Assembly: GCA_937911235.1 (NCBI GenBank)
Contig: CALDPN010000121.1
Coordinates: 1-6,985 of the forward strand
Source: an uncultured Bacteroidales bacterium
Lineage (GTDB): Bacteria; Bacteroidota; Bacteroidia; Bacteroidales; Paludibacteraceae
Direction: 5' to 3'
Length of the DNA stretch: 6,985 nt
The notes beneath the pieces were generated by a model. That model searched no databases. It was not told the DNA's origin and saw only the letters and a program-made list of their open reading frames with translations. This document shows, piece after piece, positions 1 through 5,500 of this stretch (its first letter is position 1; each line of letters starts with the position of its first letter). The translations under genes and the position numbers were made by a program.

Positions 1-218
1 TCACCCGATTTGTCCTTAAGCACATAATAAGACTCCATAATGTACTCAACAACTACATCGTTTGTAATGGTAATAATGTCACCATTAGCTAAATCTGTTG
101 CAGCATTCATATCTGCAATAGTTGCAAATGTACGTTCTGCAGCATTCAATCCAAATGCCATAACAAGTACTACCGCTAAAGCAGTAACTCGTTGAATCAA
201 AGTAGTAAATAGTTTCAT
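1..218 (-). CDS. Secreted protein of unknown function, N-terminal part (3' end beyond the window)
   Basis: The frame opens at an ATG at 218-216 and stays open for 72 codons to the window edge, so only the N-terminus is visible. Residues 1-26 form a clear Sec signal peptide: MKLF start, Arg10, a hydrophobic core (ALAVVLVMAFGL, 13-24), and probable cleavage after LNA or LNAA. The mature part begins AERTFATIADMNAATDLANG, followed by a beta-rich stretch ending YYVLKDKSG. This 'short lead, NGD-x-ITIT, VVVEYI, YYVLKDKSG' pattern resembles the start of OB-fold-like domains in secreted Bacteroidales proteins, some of which end in T9SS or anchoring domains. That resemblance is from memory and weak. 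The gene sits 102 bp after the OadA-like gene, on the same strand but behind its own promoter candidate and a terminator-like hairpin, so it is probably a separate transcription unit. The start is supported by the signal peptide and the A/T-rich leader; no Shine-Dalgarno is seen, as is usual in this phylum. The function cannot be assigned. Confidence 0.8.
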   Translation of the reverse strand, partial: MKLFTTLIQRVTALAVVLVMAFGLNAAERTFATIADMNAATDLANGDIITITNDVVVEYIMESYYVLKDKSG

Positions 219-244
219 AAAATTTATTTTTTATATTAATAAAT

Positions 245-291
245 AAAATAATTGCTATCTTGTATGAGACTACAAAGATAGCAATTATTTT
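245..291 (-). terminator. Hairpin with 17-bp perfect arms, probable terminator of the oadG-oadA operon
   Basis: The arms 245-261 and 275-291 are perfectly complementary (core ATTGCTATCTT / AAGATAGCAAT) and enclose a 13-nt loop. On the minus strand the hairpin lies 30 bp after the stop codon of the OadA-like gene and is followed by a U-rich run (ATTTTATTTATT), which fits a Rho-independent terminator with an AT-rich stem. On the plus strand it is also followed by a T run, so it could act in both directions. The right arm overlaps the -7 box of the promoter candidate for the next gene, so an operator role is an alternative. Confidence 0.6.
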
Positions 292-304
292 TTTAATAAA
301 CAAA
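273..304 (-). promoter_or_regulatory. Bacteroidetes-type promoter for the secreted-protein gene
   Basis: On the minus strand, TTTG at 304-301 is followed after 20 nt by TATCTTTG at 280-273. This matches the Bacteroidetes housekeeping pattern of a -33 TTTG and a -7 TAnnTTTG. Transcription would start near 266-268, giving a leader of about 50 nt before the ATG at 218. The -7 box lies inside one arm of the 17-bp inverted repeat. Confidence 0.6.
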
Positions 305-320
305 AATTATTTGTTAATTT

Positions 321-2084
321 TTATTGTTTTTCGATAAGAGCAATTGCGCCACCAAGTTCAACATTTTGACCTTGTGTTTTCTTCACTTCTACAACTACGC
401 CATCGAATGGAGCTGTGATTTCATCAATACCATGGTTAGTTTGAAGTCCGCACAAGAATTCACCTTGTTTGAATTTTTTACCTTTAGCAGGAGCAATGTT
501 TGTACGAGCAGAAAGTTCCCACAATACGCGACCTGCAACAGGAGCTTTAAGTGGTTCTGCATTAGGGTGAAGAAGCTTTTGTGCGTCAACTTTAGCACCA
601 GCTGATCCTTGCATTTTTGCTGCAATTTTTTCTTCCAATTCTTTGTTGAAACGACGTTTAGCTTCGCCTGATTTGAATTCACGATATTGTTTGTCGTGCA
701 TTGCAAATTCGAAGAGTTCTTCGTCATCTTGACCACGGTCCCAACCAAGTTCTTCCATTTCTTTGATGTATTGAGGCAATACGTTAGGATAGTTATCTTG
801 AGGGTTACCTGTAAAGAATTCGAGATTTTTAGATTTAGCAAGTTCAATAATTTCTGGATCAAGTTTACCTGGCAATTGACCAGCTTTACCAAGAATCATA
901 TCCCAAGTGTTAGCGTCAATCATTGACCAACGTTCGCCACCGCGGCTCATTGCAAATACGTTCATCAATGCAACGTTTTTAACATATTGTGAGAATGGAG
1001 TAACCAAAGGTGGGTTACCAAGTTTAGGCCAAATATATTTAACTTCGTCAAAGAGTTGAACAAGAAGTTCGTCTTCGTTCAATTCTGCTTTGCCTTGAGC
1101 TTTAAGGTTAGAGTTAATAGCTGCGTGAACACCTTTCAAGTCAGCCATCAAAGAACCCATCATACCACCAGGAAGACCGCAACCAACAAGCAATGAAGAC
1201 ATGAAACGGTTACGAGGGTCAATAAAGTAACCCAAGAAGTCATCCATAAAGCTTTGAGTCAAGCGACGAGCTTCCATATAAGCTTTCATGTTGATTTCTG
1301 GCACTTTGAAACCTTCAGCTTTGAACATTTCACTGATAGTGATAACGTCTGGGTGAACCATACCCCAAGAAAGTGGTTCCATTGCAACGTCAAATACATC
1401 GCCACCAGCTTTAGCAACTTCGAGCATAGAAGCTACTGAGAAACCAGGACCAGTGTGACCGTGATATTGAACTACGATTTCAGGGTGATTAGTTTTAATA
1501 GATTTAACGATTTGACCGAGCACTGTTGGGCGACCGATACCAGCCATATCTTTTAAGCAGATTTCATCTGCACCAGCTTCGATAAGTTCAAACGCCATTT
1601 TTGTGTAATATTCCACAGTGTGAAGTGGAGAGAATGTAATACACAAGCAGCATTGAGAAATCATACCACCATCGTGAGCATATTTAATAGAAGGTATGAT
1701 ATTGCGTGTATCGTTTAGACCACAGAAAGTACGAGCGATGTCGGTACCTTGTTTTTTCTTCACTTTATAGAAAAGTTGACGAACGTCTGCTGGAACTGGG
1801 TTCATACGTAAACCGTTAAGAGCACGGTCTAGCATGTGAGTTTGAATACCAGCTTCGTGGAAAGGTTTTGTCCACTCACGAACAGCTTTATTTGGGTTTT
1901 CACCGTAAAGTAAGTTTACTTGCTCGAAACCACCACCGTTTGTTTCTACACGAGCAAAGCAACCCATTTTTACAATAGCAGGAGCTACTTTTACTAATTG
2001 GTCAACGCGTGGTACATATTTACCAGCCGATTGCCACATATCTCTAAATAATAGAGAAAACTTAACTTGTCTTTTCTTTGCCAT
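321..2084 (-). CDS. OadA/PycB-like carboxyltransferase with a non-biotinylatable carrier domain
   Basis: This complete 587-aa protein is built like the alpha subunit of the Na+-pumping oxaloacetate decarboxylase or pyruvate carboxylase subunit B. Residues ~8-300 are the TIM-barrel carboxyltransferase domain, ~300-480 the conserved PYC/OADA region (LVTPFSQYV at 360-368), and 513-587 a biotinyl/lipoyl-like domain (KAPVAGRV start, DEITAPFDG turn). Metal ligands are present: D15 (RDMWQ), K178 (ICLKDM), H208 and H210 (HGHTG). Q18 and R87, which match pyruvate-site residues of pyruvate carboxylase, are also kept. Three key positions differ in my hand alignment: the biotinyl Lys of EAMKM is H551 (QTNHGIDEI), the Thr of the S-x-x-T-S-Q-P loop is M242 (SWGMVHP), and the Tyr of RGxNxxGY is M94. 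The frame is clean, with no sign of a frameshift. It lies 13 bp after the OadG-like gene, so the two are surely co-transcribed. By family it should act on oxaloacetate or pyruvate at the inner face of the membrane, but the substitutions make the usual biotin-dependent reaction doubtful. Automatic annotation will probably call it oxaloacetate decarboxylase, pyruvate carboxylase subunit B or biotin attachment protein. Confidence 0.9.
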   Translation of the reverse strand: MAKKRQVKFSLLFRDMWQSAGKYVPRVDQLVKVAPAIVKMGCFARVETNGGGFEQVNLLYGENPNKAVREWTKPFHEAGIQTHMLDRALNGLRMNPVPADVRQLFYKVKKKQGTDIARTFCGLNDTRNIIPSIKYAHDGGMISQCCLCITFSPLHTVEYYTKMAFELIEAGADEICLKDMAGIGRPTVLGQIVKSIKTNHPEIVVQYHGHTGPGFSVASMLEVAKAGGDVFDVAMEPLSWGMVHPDVITISEMFKAEGFKVPEINMKAYMEARRLTQSFMDDFLGYFIDPRNRFMSSLLVGCGLPGGMMGSLMADLKGVHAAINSNLKAQGKAELNEDELLVQLFDEVKYIWPKLGNPPLVTPFSQYVKNVALMNVFAMSRGGERWSMIDANTWDMILGKAGQLPGKLDPEIIELAKSKNLEFFTGNPQDNYPNVLPQYIKEMEELGWDRGQDDEELFEFAMHDKQYREFKSGEAKRRFNKELEEKIAAKMQGSAGAKVDAQKLLHPNAEPLKAPVAGRVLWELSARTNIAPAKGKKFKQGEFLCGLQTNHGIDEITAPFDGVVVEVKKTQGQNVELGGAIALIEKQ

Positions 2085-2097
2085 AGTATAAGGTTTT

Positions 2098-2400
2098 TTA
2101 TATTTTTTCTATTTTTTGTGCTTGTTTTTTGCCACCACTTATTGCTAAAATAGCTTTGTTGATAGCTTCTTGAATATTTTGGTCAACAGCTTGTACAGCT
2201 GCAGCCGCTTTCGCAACTGGTTTTACTTCTTCTGGGAAGAATTTATTCACTGTTTTGATTAGAAGACCACCTAAGAATATTATTATCAATAATACTACGA
2301 ATACTGTGGCCATACCGATTGCCATTAGAAGTAAAGCTTCTATGAACTTATCCCAATTTGACATTTCGGCTACGGTTGCTTGTAATAAAATAAAGTTCAT
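2098..2400 (-). CDS. OadG-family protein (decarboxylase gamma-subunit-like, single membrane span)
   Basis: This 100-aa protein has the layout of the gamma subunit of sodium-pump decarboxylases (OadG/MmdD): a short N-terminus, one strongly hydrophobic helix at about residues 22-48 containing the family-like GMATVFVVLLIIIFLGG stretch, then a hydrophilic tail. The tail is Ala-rich (AKAAAAVQAV, 63-72), followed by a helix (QEAINKAILAI) and a Lys-rich end (GGKKQAQKIEKI). In known pumps OadG joins the membrane beta subunit to the soluble alpha subunit. The next gene, 13 bp downstream, encodes an alpha-like protein, so this one probably tethers it to the cytoplasmic membrane. The ATG at 2400 is preceded by an A/T-rich leader without a Shine-Dalgarno. 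Met13 (MSNWDKF) is an alternative start that would still keep the whole membrane span. The family call rests on architecture, the GMxTVF motif and gene context. Confidence 0.85.
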   Translation of the reverse strand: MNFILLQATVAEMSNWDKFIEALLLMAIGMATVFVVLLIIIFLGGLLIKTVNKFFPEEVKPVAKAAAAVQAVDQNIQEAINKAILAISGGKKQAQKIEKI

Positions 2401-2444
2401 ATTGTTATTTTTTATTGTTTGACATAGGAATATACGCTCATTTT

Positions 2445-2458
2445 TGCATAAATATGCA
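2445..2458. repeat. Short inverted repeat in the oadG leader (TGCATA-AA-TATGCA)
   Basis: Two 6-bp arms around a 2-nt centre lie between the promoter candidate and the ATG of the OadG-like gene, about 42 bp upstream of that ATG. The position would suit an operator or a small leader structure, but a 14-bp AT-rich palindrome can arise by chance and no regulator is identified. Confidence 0.3.
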
Positions 2459-2476
2459 GAAATAGTGTATAAAAAT

Positions 2477-2508
2477 GCAAATTTGAGACAAAGTTACAAA
2501 AAATTTGC
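2477..2508. repeat. 8-bp inverted repeat around the oadG promoter -7 box
   Basis: GCAAATTT (2477-2484) and AAATTTGC (2501-2508) are perfectly complementary and separated by 16 nt that contain the TAACTTTG box. It could be an operator, or a weak terminator for the upstream sprA region, though the stem is short and no long T run directly follows it on the minus strand. Confidence 0.3.
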
Positions 2509-2522
2509 GAAAAACTTGCAAA
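2489..2522 (-). promoter_or_regulatory. Bacteroidetes-type promoter candidate for the oadG-oadA operon
   Basis: TAACTTTG at 2496-2489 on the minus strand fits the -7 TAnnTTTG pattern. A TTTG at 2522-2519 lies 22 nt upstream, slightly longer than the usual ~20. Transcription would start near 2482, leaving a leader of about 80 nt. The 133-bp gap between sprA and this operon contains no gene and no strong terminator, so some read-through from sprA is possible. Confidence 0.5.
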
Positions 2523-2533
2523 AAAACTAATAA

Positions 2534-5500
2534 TTATCTAGTAAGAAGGATTTTTGCACTAATACCCACCTCTGAGTTAAGTGTTGGGTATGATGTAGAA
2601 ACCACAGGAGTGCGCATTTGCAGGTCGTAGAATAGAGAGAGGTTGATGCGCTCGCTGAATACGTAGTTTGCGGCAAACTTGAATGTGGTTACAAGGTCGC
2701 CTGCTGTGGCTTGAGTTTCGTTTAGTTCTATCTTACGAACAAGGGTTTTTGCATCCTTGATAGAGAAATCGGCGCGAAGGGTAAGGTCGTTTTTCACTTG
2801 CTTAGAAGACTTCGCTGTCTTCATATTGAACTTAAGGTCGCTAAACTTATAACCGATGCCCACAACATACTCGTTGTTTGAAGATTCCACAATTTGGTTA
2901 CTTGCAAGATTAAGACCCATGTTTCTACCACGGCGCCATTCAGCCTTGAAGGTAAGACTATTTTTAAGGTTCATATCAAGACCCACAAGTGGACTAAATT
3001 GTTCGTTGATAGAAACATTACCTAAAGCATAACGGCTAGATGGAAGTATGCCTCCAGAAAGCACATCTTCTACATAACCAAAGTCGTCACCGCTGATAGA
3101 GGTAAATGTTTGGTCTGAAGAGAATGAGCCAATTTGATATTTACAGGTGTAGCCGTGAGTAATGTTTACACTTCTAAAATGTTCTTTTACCCAAGGAATG
3201 CGGTTAAGCGCTGTAATAGTTACTTGCCAGTTTGGTAGGAAAGACCAGAAATTTGGCACAGATTTGGTATTCACCTTGTTTACATCTCTACCAGCATACG
3301 CAGCAAGGAAGGCAGGCACAAGCACATCGTCAGAGTTTAGAGCATAGCCAGTTGTAGGGTTGTTTTTCGCCTCAAGACGACTCTTAATTGTATTTCTGTA
3401 AGACAAGAAATTATTAAATAATTCGTCGGTAAACACACCACCACGCACACTAGTAAAGGCAGTACCAATGGCCACATAACTCATAGAAAGACTACCATCT
3501 AAATTAGTTAGGTTAGAACCTCCAGAGAATTGCACACTACGATTGTTTACATATTGACGGTCTGCTTGCACATTAATCTTAATGCCAGGGAATGGCTCCA
3601 CAAGTGCATTAGCCTTGAATGTTTCTGTATGTACAAACTGAGCAGGATTATATACTGCATCAGTTGTAAGAAGCCAACCACTAGAAAGCGCCTTGTCTAG
3701 AATATCTTCTTCTTGAATACCCATTACGAAAGCAAATGTAGGTGCAGTTTTGTTATTGAACGAGCTCATACCCAAACCTTGCACAGAAGGTAGATAACCA
3801 GGAAGTGTGGTGCCGTCGGTTTGAGCGTAGTTGAACGAAACATTTCTAATAAGCATAGCAATACGCGCAAACACATCTGCTGCAATATTACCAGCAGGTT
3901 GAGGACCACCAGATATAACTACCAAATCTACCTCAGCACCTTTAGTAGCAATTACCTTAATGCTATTTGCATCTACCACTTTGTGTTTCACAGAGAATGC
4001 TTTGCCATCGGCAGTAGCCTTCACGCGAACCTTCTTGTCGTTTAAGCGGTGACGTACCACAATAGTATCTCCAGCTTGAAGTTTAAGAGTTTGTTTAAAC
4101 TCTTTTTGCTTTTTCGCCTTAGGAGCATTTGTAGAACCGTATTTCTTATTTACCTCTTTTAGGTAGTCAGATTTGTTGTATAAAGACTCAAAGTTGAACT
4201 TACCATCTGCCTGAATAGTACCTTTACTAATAGCAGTGTTTGCTATCACATCAGTACCCGATAACCATTGATAGTTACCATCATATTTAATATTACCTTG
4301 AATCCAGTTTAGAGCAGGAAACTTGTTGAAAGGCACATTCCAAGAGAGTGTAACACGTTGGTTATAATCTTGAGGCGAACCAAGGTGAGACAGGCTATTC
4401 CAAACAGAGTCTTTCCAGATTTCATATTCATCTGGATAAAGGTCGCGATTTACACCACCATCATTTTCTGTAATAAGAGAATTGTTGCTAGATGTAAATG
4501 TAAGTTTAATATTTTTGGTAATATCCCAAGCAAGGTCAAACTCATTGCTCCACATAAAGTTTTTAGCAAATGTAGGGTCCATTTTTTGATCTGGATTTTC
4601 AAAATCCCTAGTCACTTGCTCGTAGTAGTTTCTCACAAAGTTTGTTTTAAATGAGAACAACTTAGGAGCATAATAGAAACCAAAATCGGTAAGCCATTTT
4701 AGGTTTTTATTGTTTTCAATAGACTTAATCTTAGCGAATGGTTCCACAGGCTTAGGAGACCAAGAGAATTCGTACTGTCCGTACGCATTGCTATACTGTT
4801 CTACCTCGCGAGTGGTGTTTGGATCGCGAGACTCCGTTTGAGAATACGAACCACCAATGGTGAAGTTTGCAGGGTCCCAAGGACGAGGGCCATCCTTACT
4901 TGTAATACCCACACGAATGCCAGGCACAGACAAGCTTTGTGTCATTGTCATATCTTGTGCCACATCAAGAATAGAGTCGCGTTGAGCCTTAGTAGAGGTA
5001 GCCTCTAAAGCATCTTTAAGCAGGATATCCTTGTCTAGCGGGTTGTATTTAGGGTTTACAATTTCGTGAGAAAGTGAGTAACGCACAGGAATAACAGTAT
5101 TTGCCTTTTCTGGCAAGAGTTTACCTAGGTCGATACCTGCGTTAACATTGTATTGATAATAATCGTCTTGACGACGTTCTTGCACTTTTTGCTCTATGCC
5201 ACCATAACCAATGGTTTCTATACGACCAGCTGCATTAAGTGTAATGAAATCTGAAAGAGCAATATCCAAACTAGCACGAGCAGCCACACCACCTTGTTCG
5301 TCAAACTCGGTAAGCAGAAGCTCATTTACCCAAATTTCAGCACTCTTAATGTCGCGAGAGCCGTTTCTAATACCAATCATAAACACCTCAATATCGCCTA
5401 AACTAGGGTTACCCATAATAGAGACTCTATTATTTGGATTTGCAGGGTCGAGAGTTGAAAACTCAGTTAGGTTGTTCACAGAAGAGTGACTACGATTTTT

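Noticed and set aside
85..303. A 72-aa minus-strand ORF starting MFIKKIIAIFVV
   Set aside because: It overlaps the signal-peptide gene (218-1) in another frame, starts inside the hairpin and promoter region, and becomes Cys/Tyr-rich without any domain pattern. The 218-1 frame has a real signal peptide and stays open to the edge.
400..470. Frameshift or sequencing error as the cause of the missing biotinyl lysine
   Set aside because: The reading frame matches the biotinyl-like domain directly before (KAPVAGRVLWELS) and after (DEITAPFDG), with the normal spacing, so two compensating errors would be needed.
395..892. A 165-aa minus-strand ORF inside the OadA-like gene
   Set aside because: It is an alternate frame of a gene with strong family similarity. 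Its Asn/Leu/Lys-rich sequence shows no motif.
3908..4165. Lys-rich stretch in SprA as an inserted foreign domain
   Set aside because: As I recall, SprA homologs carry a comparable basic, LQ-x-GDT-containing insertion between barrel strands, and base composition does not change here.
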